Origin: Candidatus Cryptobacteroides merdigallinarum | GTDB taxonomy: Bacteria > Bacteroidota > Bacteroidia > Bacteroidales > UBA932 | Length of the DNA stretch: 35,523 nucleotides | NCBI GenBank assembly: GCA_017694655.1 | Contig: JADIMQ010000025.1 | Coordinates: 1-35,523, forward strand | Reading direction: 5' to 3' | Shown here: in pieces, positions 17,400 through 25,834 of the stretch | How the letters are laid out: every line of letters begins with the position of its first letter | Numbering within the stretch: position 1 is the stretch's first letter | Position numbers and translations under genes: made by a program | Notes under the pieces: generated by a model | What the model was told of the DNA's origin: nothing | Seen by the model: the letters and a program-made list of their open reading frames with translations, nothing else | Databases searched by the model: none

Positions 17400-18413
17400 T
17401 CAGCCTATCAGCGGGGCCACGGACTCCCGGAGAATCATCTCCGGGGACAGCTCGATCTGGGAACGGATCTCCTTGTGGCCGGATATGCTCTCGTGCAGGA
17501 GCTTCACCGCCATCTTGCCCATCTCGTCGACCATCTGCCCGATACGGGTTATGGACGGCTCGAGATAGTCGAGATACATGTTGTTGTCATACGATACAAG
17601 TGATATGTCATCAGGGATTTTCAGCCGGGCTTCCCTGATGGCTTTTATTGCGCCCAGGCCTATGGTGTTGCTCAGGGCGAAGATTGCCGTAGGCCTTTTT
17701 TCATTGTTGAGCAGAAGTTTCGTCTCGAGATACCCGTTCTGTACGGAGAACTCGTTCCCGACGATTGTCGCCCTGTCTTCAAGGCCGTTTTCCTTCAGGA
17801 CCAGCAGGTAGCCTTCTATTCTCTTCTTGTTCGGGGTGGCACCCGGGGGACCCTGGATGCAGGCGATGTCCCTGTGCCCGTTCTTTATCAGCAGCGACGT
17901 CGCCAGGTACCCTCCCTGGAAATTGTTCGTCACTACATACGGGAGAGGGGAGTTCTCGTAGTACCTGTCCACCAGTATCACCGGAACGCACTGGCTGTTC
18001 GTCTGCTCCAGATATGCCGGGTCGTTCCCGCACGGGACGATGATAATCCCGTCTACCGGACGTGAGATGAGCGTGGTGATGGAGGAGTTCTGCAGCTCCT
18101 CGTCTTCCTTGGTGTCGGACACGAGGGTGGTATATCCGCATTTCTGGGCCTCGGAAATGATCACGCTCGCTATTTCCGCGAAATACGGATTGGACAGGGA
18201 AGGGACGAGAAGCCCTATTGTCTGCGTGTGGTTCTTGCGCAAATTTTTCGCAATGAGATTCGGGGTGTATCCGCACCTCTCCGCCTCGCCGAGAATTATC
18301 TCCACGGTCTCTCTCGAGATGCGGCTCGAATATGCCTTATTGTTTAATACTCTTGAAATTGTGGATTTTGAGAATCCCGTGTTCCTGGCTATTGTGTCTA
18401 ATGTGGTCTTCAT
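17400..18413 (-). CDS. LacI-family transcriptional regulator
   Basis: A 337-residue one-component repressor. The N-terminal helix-turn-helix is TLDTIARNTGFSKSTISRVLNNKAYSS, with the hinge-helix region GYTPNLIAKNLRKN. The remainder is a periplasmic-binding-protein-like effector domain starting TIGLLVPSLSNPYFAEIA and ending with ISLVSYDNNMYLDYLEPSITRIGQ. It is divergent from the ribokinase gene, so ribose or ribose phosphate is the likely effector. The usual arrangement is that the sugar releases the repressor from operators in the shared 165-base gap. It does not resemble the hybrid two-component or SusR-type regulators common for Bacteroides polysaccharide loci. Confidence 0.93.
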   Translation of the reverse strand: MKTTLDTIARNTGFSKSTISRVLNNKAYSSRISRETVEIILGEAERCGYTPNLIAKNLRKNHTQTIGLLVPSLSNPYFAEIASVIISEAQKCGYTTLVSDTKEDEELQNSSITTLISRPVDGIIIVPCGNDPAYLEQTNSQCVPVILVDRYYENSPLPYVVTNNFQGGYLATSLLIKNGHRDIACIQGPPGATPNKKRIEGYLLVLKENGLEDRATIVGNEFSVQNGYLETKLLLNNEKRPTAIFALSNTIGLGAIKAIREARLKIPDDISLVSYDNNMYLDYLEPSITRIGQMVDEMGKMAVKLLHESISGHKEIRSQIELSPEMILRESVAPLIG

Positions 18414-18428
18414 GTCCGCAGGATTTTA

Positions 18429-18540
18429 GGTGCTGCACAAAAATATGAAAAGTTTCGCTAAAATGCACGCAAAAAAGTGAAAAAAAACAGTTCAAAGATA
18501 CGAGTTTATTAAATTTTATTGGATAAGTTTGTGCAGAACC
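18429..18540. promoter_or_regulatory. Divergent lacI/ribokinase control region with an 18-bp inverted repeat
   Basis: The arm at 18429-18446 (GGTGCTGCACAAAAATAT) is the reverse complement, at 15 of 18 positions, of 18523-18540. Each arm covers a -7 element reading outwards: TATTTTTG on the minus strand (18438-18445) towards lacI, and TAAGTTTG on the plus strand (18524-18531) towards ribokinase. Both are followed by TGCAG(C/A)ACC. A second minus-strand consensus, TATCTTTG, lies at 18493-18500. The mirror arrangement suggests two copies of one regulator site, occupied by the LacI protein, closing both promoters. Operator function is inferred; neither arm is itself a classic LacI palindrome. Confidence 0.5.
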
Positions 18541-18578
18541 ACTGGATAACACTGAAAAAACAACCATATAATATCATA

Positions 18579-19496
18579 ATGGAATCAAGGAAAATTCTGG
18601 TAATAGGCAGCAGCAATACGGACATGACCGTAAAGGCCGACAAACTGCCGTCCCCTGGAGAGACCGTACTGGGCGGCTCCTTCAGCATGGGATATGGAGG
18701 CAAGGGAGCAAACCAGGCCATCGCGGCCAAGAGGCTCGGCGGCGATGTGTCCTTTGTCTGCAAGGTCGGCAGGGACTCCTTCGGGGAAATGTCCCTGGCG
18801 AAATACAGGTCGGAGGGCCTGGACATTTCCGGGATCCTGTATTCCGGCCGCCCTTCCGGCGTCGCCCTCATCACGGTGGACGCCTCTGCCGAAAATTCGA
18901 TAGTCGTGGCCTCCGGTGCCAACGCCGATGTCACTGTACAGGACATGCGCGACCTCGCTCCTGTGATCGCTGCATCCTCTATCCTGCTCCTGCAGCTTGA
19001 AATCCCGCTCGACGCCGTGGTCGAGGCTGCGAGGATAGCATACGGTGCCGGGGTCTATGTGGTCCTGAATCCTGCCCCTGCCTGCGGGAAGAGCCTGCCG
19101 GAGGAACTTTACAGGTATGTCTCCCTGATAATACCGAACGAGACGGAGATCTCGCTGCTGACAGGCATCTGCGCGGACAGTGTGGACTCGGCCCATACGG
19201 CCGCGCTCCGGTTGAGGTCAAGGGGGGCGAGGTCGGTGATAGTGACCCTCGGTTCCAAGGGGTCACTGGTCTGCGGTGACGGGTCTGTCGAGCTGGTCCC
19301 GGCCAGGAAGGTCGAGGCGGTGGATACTACCGCTGCCGGGGACACGTTCTGCGGTGCGTTGTGCGTAGCCTTGTCCGAGGGCAGGGGCATCGCGGAGTCG
19401 GTGAGGTTCGCCACGGCTGCTTCATCCCTGTCGGTCACCAGGATCGGGGCTTTGGATTCCATTCCTTTCAGGGCCGAGGTCAATGCGATTGCCTGA
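18579..19496 (+). CDS. rbsK: Ribokinase (PfkB family)
   Basis: Phosphorylates D-ribose to ribose 5-phosphate in the cytoplasm. The 305-residue protein has the ribokinase-type N-terminus VIGSSNTDMTVKADKLPSPGET, the sugar-binding GGKGANQA (residues 40-47) and the second PfkB signature DTTAAGDTFCGAL (from 249) with the catalytic base D255. The frame extends to 18519, but ATG 18579 is the family-like start and fits the -7 element at 18524-18531. It is the first gene of the right-hand locus. Ribose is the most likely substrate because the early NTDM and GGKGANQA patterns are ribokinase-like; another pentose or deoxyribose is possible. Confidence 0.9.
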   Translation: MESRKILVIGSSNTDMTVKADKLPSPGETVLGGSFSMGYGGKGANQAIAAKRLGGDVSFVCKVGRDSFGEMSLAKYRSEGLDISGILYSGRPSGVALITVDASAENSIVVASGANADVTVQDMRDLAPVIAASSILLLQLEIPLDAVVEAARIAYGAGVYVVLNPAPACGKSLPEELYRYVSLIIPNETEISLLTGICADSVDSAHTAALRLRSRGARSVIVTLGSKGSLVCGDGSVELVPARKVEAVDTTAAGDTFCGALCVALSEGRGIAESVRFATAASSLSVTRIGALDSIPFRAEVNAIA

Positions 19497-19511
19497 AAAC
19501 GGGAATGACGG

Positions 19512-19537
19512 CCTGCATGCCTCCTGTGCATGGCAGG
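19512..19537 (+). promoter_or_regulatory. Intercistronic hairpin after ribokinase
   Basis: CCTGCATGC pairs with GCATGGCAGG (one-base bulge) around a 7-base loop, starting 16 bases after the ribokinase stop. No T-run follows, so it may tune expression between genes or protect the transcript instead of ending it. Confidence 0.4.
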
Positions 19538-19578
19538 TCCTGGATATGGATTATAACTGCTAAATTAATAACTGTAAT

Positions 19579-20601
19579 ATGTTCATTGTCAAAAGTTACG
19601 CTTTGGCCGTGGTGTTCTGTTTCATCACGATGCTGTGCTGGGGTTCGTGGGGGAATACCCAGAAGCTTGCTGCCAGGAACTGGCGCTACGAGCTCTTCTA
19701 CTGGGATTATGTCATCGGGATGGTGATATTCTCGCTCCTGATATGCTTCACGATGGGCAGCTTCGGTGACGGAGGGAGGCCTTTCGTGGAGGATTTGCGG
19801 CAGGCTGACGCCGGCTGCCTCCTGAGTGTGGCCCTCGGCGGGGTCATCTTCAATGCGGCCAATATCCTTCTTTCTGCCTCGACTTCCATTGCAGGACTTT
19901 CCGTAGCCTTCCCTCTCGGGGTGGGGCTCTCGCTTGTCCTCGGGGTCATAATCAACTATATCGGTGCACCGAAAGGGAATCCCGTGATACTTTTCATCGG
20001 CGTTGCTCTCATTGTCATCGCTATCATCTGCAACGGCATAGCGTCCGCAAGGACCGTGAAAACCGGCTCCGGCAGCCGGACACCCGGCGGACAGAACGCC
20101 AAGGGGCTTGCCCTTGCTGTCGCCGCAGGCATCCTGATGTCTTTCTTCTACCGCTTTGTCGCCAGGGCGATGGACCTGGAGAATTTCGAGAATCCCGCCC
20201 CGGGGATGCTTACCCCGTATACGGCCATCTTCGTCTTTTCCATAGGTGTCCTCCTGAGCAATCTTGTCTTCAACACCCTTGTGATGAGGTATCCTTTTAC
20301 AGGAGGAAGGGTCCATTACCGGGAATATTTCTCCGGGAGCCTGTCCACTCACCTGACAGGTATGCTCGGAGGTGCCGTCTGGTGCCTGGGCACCGCATTC
20401 AGCTACATCGCCTCCGGACAGGCCGGGGCTGCCATCTCCTACGCCCTCGGCCAGGGTGCGCCAATGGTTGCCGCCGTCTGGGGCGTGTTCATCTGGAAGG
20501 AATTCAAGGGGGCAGACCGGAAGACCGGCATCCTGCTCTCCCTGATGTTCGTCTTCTTCATTGCAGGCCTGGCCTCGATTATAATTTCAGGGGGAAACTG
20601 A
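19579..20601 (+). CDS. DMT-superfamily sugar permease, RusT/RhaT-like
   Basis: A 340-residue inner-membrane protein with about ten hydrophobic segments, for example YALAVVFCFITMLCWGSW (TM1), YVIGMVIFSLLICFTM (TM2) and GILLSLMFVFFIAGLASIII (last). Length and the early CWGSWGNTQK stretch resemble the drug/metabolite transporter superfamily branch with RhaT and the glucose/ribose porters (RbsU). Placed between ribokinase and SusC, it most likely brings ribose from periplasm to cytoplasm, as does the permease of the Bacteroides ribose utilization system. Substrate is inferred from context; the fold assignment is fairly secure. Confidence 0.82.
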   Translation: MFIVKSYALAVVFCFITMLCWGSWGNTQKLAARNWRYELFYWDYVIGMVIFSLLICFTMGSFGDGGRPFVEDLRQADAGCLLSVALGGVIFNAANILLSASTSIAGLSVAFPLGVGLSLVLGVIINYIGAPKGNPVILFIGVALIVIAIICNGIASARTVKTGSGSRTPGGQNAKGLALAVAAGILMSFFYRFVARAMDLENFENPAPGMLTPYTAIFVFSIGVLLSNLVFNTLVMRYPFTGGRVHYREYFSGSLSTHLTGMLGGAVWCLGTAFSYIASGQAGAAISYALGQGAPMVAAVWGVFIWKEFKGADRKTGILLSLMFVFFIAGLASIIISGGN

Positions 20602-20606
20602 CGTTG

Positions 20607-20620
20607 TGCCAGGCCTGGCA
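20607..20620 (+). promoter_or_regulatory. Perfect 14-bp palindrome between the permease and susC
   Basis: TGCCAGGCCTGGCA begins five bases after the permease stop and 39 bases before the susC start. It could be a transcript hairpin that sets the ratio of SusC to upstream genes, or a protein-binding site. No -7 motif is visible between it and susC, so susC probably relies on the upstream promoter. Confidence 0.4.
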
Positions 20621-20658
20621 ACCCTATCATTAACGACAATCTGTCAACCAACATAATC

Positions 20659-23600
20659 ATGAAAAAGTTACTAGCATTTATTTTTTTGCTGTGGGGCGGT
20701 ACCGCGGCAACGGCCCTGGCCCAGGATTCCGTATCAGGTACGGTGACTGACAGGGACGGGGAGCCTCTTGTCGGTGTGGTGGTCACCGTACCCGGAAGCC
20801 CCGTGCCTCTGGGCGCGACTACAGACCTTGACGGACATTATGTCCTGAATGTCCCGGAAGATGCCGGGCTGGAGTTTTCATTACTCGGTTACCGTACCGT
20901 TACGGTCAAGGTTACCGGCTCCGTAGTCGATGTCACCATGGAAGAAGACAGCGAACTTCTCGACGAAGTCGTGGTCGTCGGGTTCGCCACACAGAAGAAG
21001 GTGAACCTGACGGGTGCGGTCAGCACCCTTGACGACGAGGCCATCGCTTCCGTCCCTGTACATAACCCGGTACTCGCCCTCCAGGGCCAGATACCCGGCC
21101 TTACCATCACGCAGAACAGCGGGCAGCTGTACAACAACGGCCCGTCCGTGCAGCTCAGGGGACTTGCCACCATCGGAGAAGGCTCTTCCGGCTCTGTCCT
21201 CGTCCTCATAGACGGGATGGAGGGCGACCTCACGAACCTCAATGCCCAGGACATAGAGAGCATCTCGGTGCTGAAAGACGCCGCGGCATCGTCCATCTAC
21301 GGTTCCCGCGCCCCGTTCGGGGTCATCCTGGTGACGACGAAATCGGGAAAGAAAGGCAAGGCTTCCGTAAATTATAACAACAATTTCCGGTTCAAGTCCC
21401 CTATCAACATGCCGGATGTCGCCGATTCATATTCATGGGCGCTGTATTTCAATACGGCATCGAACAATTCCGGCCTCGGGGACGACATCAGTCCCGAGAG
21501 ACTCCAGAGGATAAAGGACTATATGGACGGCAAGATTTCCTACAATACCATCCCTGCCGAAAACGGCCAGTGGGGAACGGCATACACCGAGGGAAACGAC
21601 AATGTCGACTGCTACGACTTCTTCTTCAACAATCTTACGACGGCCCAGGAGCACAACCTGAGCATAAACGGTGGTACGGATGCCGTGAACTATTATGTAT
21701 CCGCCAACTATGTCGATGAGAACGGGACCCTGAACTGGAATCTCGACGGCCTGCAGCGCCTCAATGTCTTCGGCAAGGTGCAGGCGACCCCTTACAAGTT
21801 CCTGAAGGTGGGCTACAGTGCCAGGTACATGAGGGAATGGTATCACCAGCCTACGGCCATGACGGACGGTTCGTTCCAGAACTTCGCCCGCTACCTGTGG
21901 CCCGTGAGCCCAATGTATGACCCGAACGGCTACCTTTTCAACGACACGGCACTGCAGTATATCGAAGGCGGGCAGACGAAGATAAACAATACCACTTTCG
22001 TGCAGCAGTTCAACGTCGAGCTCAATCCACTGCCGGGCTGGCGCATAATAGGGGACGTGAACTACCGTCACCGCGACTATTTCAACAAGGCCGTCTCCCT
22101 GCCGGTACACCAGATGTGCGTGGACGGGGTCACCGAAGGCACGGAATGGAACCCCCACTCATACGTTTACGAGGAAGCGGGGAAGAACGAGTTCGTCACT
22201 GTCAATGCATACACGGACTACGAGAGGACATTCGCCGATGCGCATTATCTGAAAGTCATGGGCGGTTTCCAGATGGAAATGTACCATGACAATGACGTGA
22301 CGGCCAGGAAGGAAGGCATCATAGTCCCGGACATACCTACCCTGGACACCTCTTCAGGCCTGTTCGAAGGTACGCCTGTCTCCCCGGAAGTGTCCGGCGG
22401 AGGAGGTTCGTGGAGGACTGTCGGGTTTTTCGGCAGGATCAACTATAATTTCAAGGAAAGGTACCTGGCGGAGGTCAACCTCCGGTATGACGGCTCTTCC
22501 CGCTTCCGGAGGGCGAACCGGTGGGGATTCTTCCCTTCATTCTCGCTGGGCTGGAACATAGCCAACGAGCCTTTCTTCAGGCCGGCAAGCAAATGGGTGG
22601 ACATGCTGAAGCTCAGGGCTTCCTACGGTTCGCTCGGGAACCAGAACACCACATCGTGGTATCCTACCTACCAGACGATGGGCTTTTCCAACGCCTCGGG
22701 AGAGTGGCTTATCAACGGTCTCCGGCCGAACGGGGCATGGCCTCCGGCCCTTATAAGCATGCTCCTGACCTGGGAAAGGATACAGTCCTGGAACGCCGGT
22801 ATAGATTTCGGGGCGTTCAACGGCAGGCTTACGGGTTCCTTCGAATACTTTGTAAGGCAGACCCTCGACATGGTGGGGCCCGCAGATGAGTTGCCGGCCA
22901 TCCTCGGTACGGATGTCCCGTCCACCAACAACACCGACCTCAGGACACAAGGCTGGGAACTCGAGCTCTCGTGGCGGGATGTAGCCTTCGGGGAATTGAA
23001 TTACGGGCTGCGCCTTGTCCTTTCCGATGCCCAGGCCACAATCACAAGATACTCCAACCCTTCCGGCTCCCTGGGCATAAACTACTCGGGAAAGAAAGTG
23101 GGCGAGATCTGGGGCTATGAGACCATAGGCATAGCGAAGACCGAACAGGAGATGTGGAACCATATCGCTACCCTCCCGAACGGGGGACAGAGCTCCATCG
23201 GAAGTGACTGGGGTGCCGGCGACATAATGTATAAGGATGTGAACGGGGACGGGGTCGTGAACAACGGCGCGAACACTGTCGACGACCATGGAGACCTCGT
23301 TGTCATAGGGAATGAGACGCCACGGTACAACTTCGGGATCGACCTTACCGCAGCCTGGAAAGGCATTGACCTCCGTATCTTCCTGCAGGGTGTGGGCAAG
23401 CGCGACTATTACCAGGGCTCCAGGTACTTCTACGGGATAACCGGGCAGAGCAAGTGGGAGTCCATAGGCCTCGAGGAGCACATGGATTATTTCAGGGATG
23501 ACCCTGACCATCCCATGGGGCTGAATCTCGACGCATATTATCCGAAGCCGTACTTCAATACCCAGAAGAATACGCAGAGGCAGAGCCGTTATCTCCAGAA

Positions 23601-23829
23601 TGCAGCATACTGCAGGCTCAAGAATCTCCAGATAGGCTATACTATACCGCAGAAATATACTTCCAAGATAGGGATATCCAATTTCAGGATATATCTCTCC
23701 GGTGAAAATCTTGCGACTATCACCAGGATGACGAAACTTTTCGACCCTGAAACTGTCGGAGCCAATTACCTGGGCAATGTGTATCCGCTGACCAGGACAT
23801 ATTCAGTCGGGTTAAGTGTAACATTTTAA
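20659..23829 (+). CDS. SusC-family TonB-dependent outer-membrane transporter
   Basis: A 1056-residue outer-membrane importer powered by TonB. It has a signal peptide (cleavage after about Ala21), then a CarboxypepD_reg-like beta domain (SGTVTDRDGEPLVGVVVTVPGS to about residue 100), the plug domain starting DEVVVVGFATQKKVNLTGAVS and containing VLVLIDGMEGDLTNLNAQDIESISVLKDAAASSIYGSRAPFGVILVTTK, and a beta-barrel ending in Phe (TYSVGLSVTF). No extra STN domain is present, so it is not a sigma/anti-sigma signalling type. It is paired with SusD directly downstream. Cargo is inferred from the locus: ribose, nucleosides or ribose-containing oligosaccharides. Confidence 0.95.
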   Translation: MKKLLAFIFLLWGGTAATALAQDSVSGTVTDRDGEPLVGVVVTVPGSPVPLGATTDLDGHYVLNVPEDAGLEFSLLGYRTVTVKVTGSVVDVTMEEDSELLDEVVVVGFATQKKVNLTGAVSTLDDEAIASVPVHNPVLALQGQIPGLTITQNSGQLYNNGPSVQLRGLATIGEGSSGSVLVLIDGMEGDLTNLNAQDIESISVLKDAAASSIYGSRAPFGVILVTTKSGKKGKASVNYNNNFRFKSPINMPDVADSYSWALYFNTASNNSGLGDDISPERLQRIKDYMDGKISYNTIPAENGQWGTAYTEGNDNVDCYDFFFNNLTTAQEHNLSINGGTDAVNYYVSANYVDENGTLNWNLDGLQRLNVFGKVQATPYKFLKVGYSARYMREWYHQPTAMTDGSFQNFARYLWPVSPMYDPNGYLFNDTALQYIEGGQTKINNTTFVQQFNVELNPLPGWRIIGDVNYRHRDYFNKAVSLPVHQMCVDGVTEGTEWNPHSYVYEEAGKNEFVTVNAYTDYERTFADAHYLKVMGGFQMEMYHDNDVTARKEGIIVPDIPTLDTSSGLFEGTPVSPEVSGGGGSWRTVGFFGRINYNFKERYLAEVNLRYDGSSRFRRANRWGFFPSFSLGWNIANEPFFRPASKWVDMLKLRASYGSLGNQNTTSWYPTYQTMGFSNASGEWLINGLRPNGAWPPALISMLLTWERIQSWNAGIDFGAFNGRLTGSFEYFVRQTLDMVGPADELPAILGTDVPSTNNTDLRTQGWELELSWRDVAFGELNYGLRLVLSDAQATITRYSNPSGSLGINYSGKKVGEIWGYETIGIAKTEQEMWNHIATLPNGGQSSIGSDWGAGDIMYKDVNGDGVVNNGANTVDDHGDLVVIGNETPRYNFGIDLTAAWKGIDLRIFLQGVGKRDYYQGSRYFYGITGQSKWESIGLEEHMDYFRDDPDHPMGLNLDAYYPKPYFNTQKNTQRQSRYLQNAAYCRLKNLQIGYTIPQKYTSKIGISNFRIYLSGENLATITRMTKLFDPETVGANYLGNVYPLTRTYSVGLSVTF

Positions 23830-23841
23830 TTGAAGTCATTT

Positions 23842-25818
23842 ATGAAAAAAAGAATATTGATTCATGTCCTGCCGGCAGTGCTGATGTTCACATCCTGTAA
23901 TGCCTTCCTGGACCTTGAGCCCGAATCCTCCCTGTCTCCGGAACAGTACCTGACCACTGAAGAGAATCTGGGTGCATACGCGACGGACCTGTACAACATG
24001 TTCCCGGAGCATGAACGCAGCACCTGGGGATACTGGAGGACCGATGCCCATACCGATGACATGGCCTCGGCCGAGCCGAGCAACGTTTTCGCTCCCGGAT
24101 ACTGGCGAGTTGAACAGACAGGCGGATCCTATGCCTTCGAGCGCATATACAGGTGCAACTATTTTCTTGATTTCGTCATTCCTCTCTATGAGGCCGGCGA
24201 GATAACCGGAAACGAGACCAGTATCAGGCATTACATCGGGGAAGCCTATTTTTTCAGGGCCTGGGCCTATTTCGAGAAACTCAAGGCTCTCGGGGATTTC
24301 CCTATAGTCGAGGAGCCTCTCGCCGATGATATCGAAGTCCTGACGGAAGCCAGCAGACGCTCTCCGCGCAACGAGGTAGCGAGATTCATACTTGCGGACC
24401 TGGACAGGGCCATTGAATATATGTCGGAAACCCCTCCCGTAGGCGGGTCGAACAGGCTTGACGACGACTGTGCGCATCTGATGAAGTCGAGGGTGGCCCT
24501 GTACGAGGGTACCTGGGAGAAGTATTTCAAGGGAACGGCCTTTGTCCCTGACGGACCCGGCTGGCCGGGCGCATCCAAGGATTACAACCAGGGTTACCAG
24601 TTCCCTCTCGGCGGCATAGACGAGGAGATTGCCTATTTCCTCGACATAGCCATGAAGGAAGCGAAAATCGTCGCCGACAAATACCAGCTTACGAGCAATA
24701 CAGGGGTCTTCCAGTCAAGTGCCGCCGAGGCTTCAAACCCGTATTTCGACATGTTCGGGGCCACGGACATGGACCAGTACCCTGAAATCATGCTCTGGAG
24801 GGACTACAGTGCTGCGGCCGGGCTGACAAATTCGGTAGTGGAATTCGCCGCCGCGGCAAACAGCGGCTTCGGCATTACAAAGAGCATGGTGGATGCGTTC
24901 GTCATGAGCGACGGTATGCCGATTTACGCCTCCGATGACTATCCTGGCGATGCCGACCTCCTCCGGATAACCGAAGGACGGGATTCCCGTGCGGAGATTT
25001 TCATAAAGAAGCCAGGGGATACCAACCTTCACTCCAGCGGCGGCCCGGAATCGTATGTCACCGAGCCGTGGCCGAATGTGGTCCATTCCACTGCATCAAT
25101 GAAATACACCACAGGCTATGCCATACGCAAGGGCCTGAATTTCGACGGAGCCCAGTCATACCGTAACGAATCGGAAGTGGGCCTCATCGTTTTCAGGGCC
25201 GCGGAAGCCTATCTCAACTACATTGAGGCGTGCTATGAATATACCGGCAACCTTGACGGGGATGCCCAGAGCTATTGGAAGGCCATCAGGGACAGGGCCC
25301 ATGCCGGCGACTACCAGACCACGATAGCGAATACCGATGTCGCCAGGGAGGCGGAAACCGACTTCGGTGCATATTCTGCCGGACAGCTTGTGGATGCCAC
25401 GCTTTACAATATCAGAAGGGAAAGGCGGTGCGAACTGATGGGAGAAGGGTTCAGGGGAGCCGATATACGCAGATGGAGGGCTCTCGACCAGCTTATCGAC
25501 CCTGCCGAGCCTTACCATGTGCTTGGGGTGAACCTCTGGGAAGAGCTTGCACAGAACGAGGATTTCATCAATGCAAACCCAGGCGGGCTGATAGAGGGAC
25601 AGAATGTCTCGCCAAGAAGTTTCGGCACTTATCTGGCACCATACCATATAGTGTCCAACAACAGAGTCTACAACGGGTACACGTGGAGAATGGCGCACTA
25701 TCTCGACCCAATTGCAGTGCAGCATTTCCTCATTACCGGCGACGGGGACGTGAATGCGTCGCCTCTCTACCAGAATCCGGGCTGGCCTGTACAGGCCGGA
25801 CTCGGCGCCCAGAACTGA
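23842..25818 (+). CDS. SusD-family substrate-binding lipoprotein
   Basis: The lid partner of SusC on the cell surface, which binds glycan and delivers it to the transporter. The lipobox gives Cys19 (MFTSC). Typical SusD features follow: CNAFLDLEPESSLSPEQYLTTEENL at the mature N-terminus, RCNYFLDFV, IGEAYFFRAWAYFEKLKALGDFPIVEEPL in the helical core, and IRRERRCELMGEGFRGADIRRW near the C-terminus. At 658 residues it is longer than the usual 500-600, with extra length in the middle. The frame opens at a TTG directly after the SusC stop, but ATG 23842 gives the proper lipoprotein signal. Confidence 0.94.
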   Translation: MKKRILIHVLPAVLMFTSCNAFLDLEPESSLSPEQYLTTEENLGAYATDLYNMFPEHERSTWGYWRTDAHTDDMASAEPSNVFAPGYWRVEQTGGSYAFERIYRCNYFLDFVIPLYEAGEITGNETSIRHYIGEAYFFRAWAYFEKLKALGDFPIVEEPLADDIEVLTEASRRSPRNEVARFILADLDRAIEYMSETPPVGGSNRLDDDCAHLMKSRVALYEGTWEKYFKGTAFVPDGPGWPGASKDYNQGYQFPLGGIDEEIAYFLDIAMKEAKIVADKYQLTSNTGVFQSSAAEASNPYFDMFGATDMDQYPEIMLWRDYSAAAGLTNSVVEFAAAANSGFGITKSMVDAFVMSDGMPIYASDDYPGDADLLRITEGRDSRAEIFIKKPGDTNLHSSGGPESYVTEPWPNVVHSTASMKYTTGYAIRKGLNFDGAQSYRNESEVGLIVFRAAEAYLNYIEACYEYTGNLDGDAQSYWKAIRDRAHAGDYQTTIANTDVAREAETDFGAYSAGQLVDATLYNIRRERRCELMGEGFRGADIRRWRALDQLIDPAEPYHVLGVNLWEELAQNEDFINANPGGLIEGQNVSPRSFGTYLAPYHIVSNNRVYNGYTWRMAHYLDPIAVQHFLITGDGDVNASPLYQNPGWPVQAGLGAQN

Positions 25819-25834
25819 TAAAAACATAAATGCC

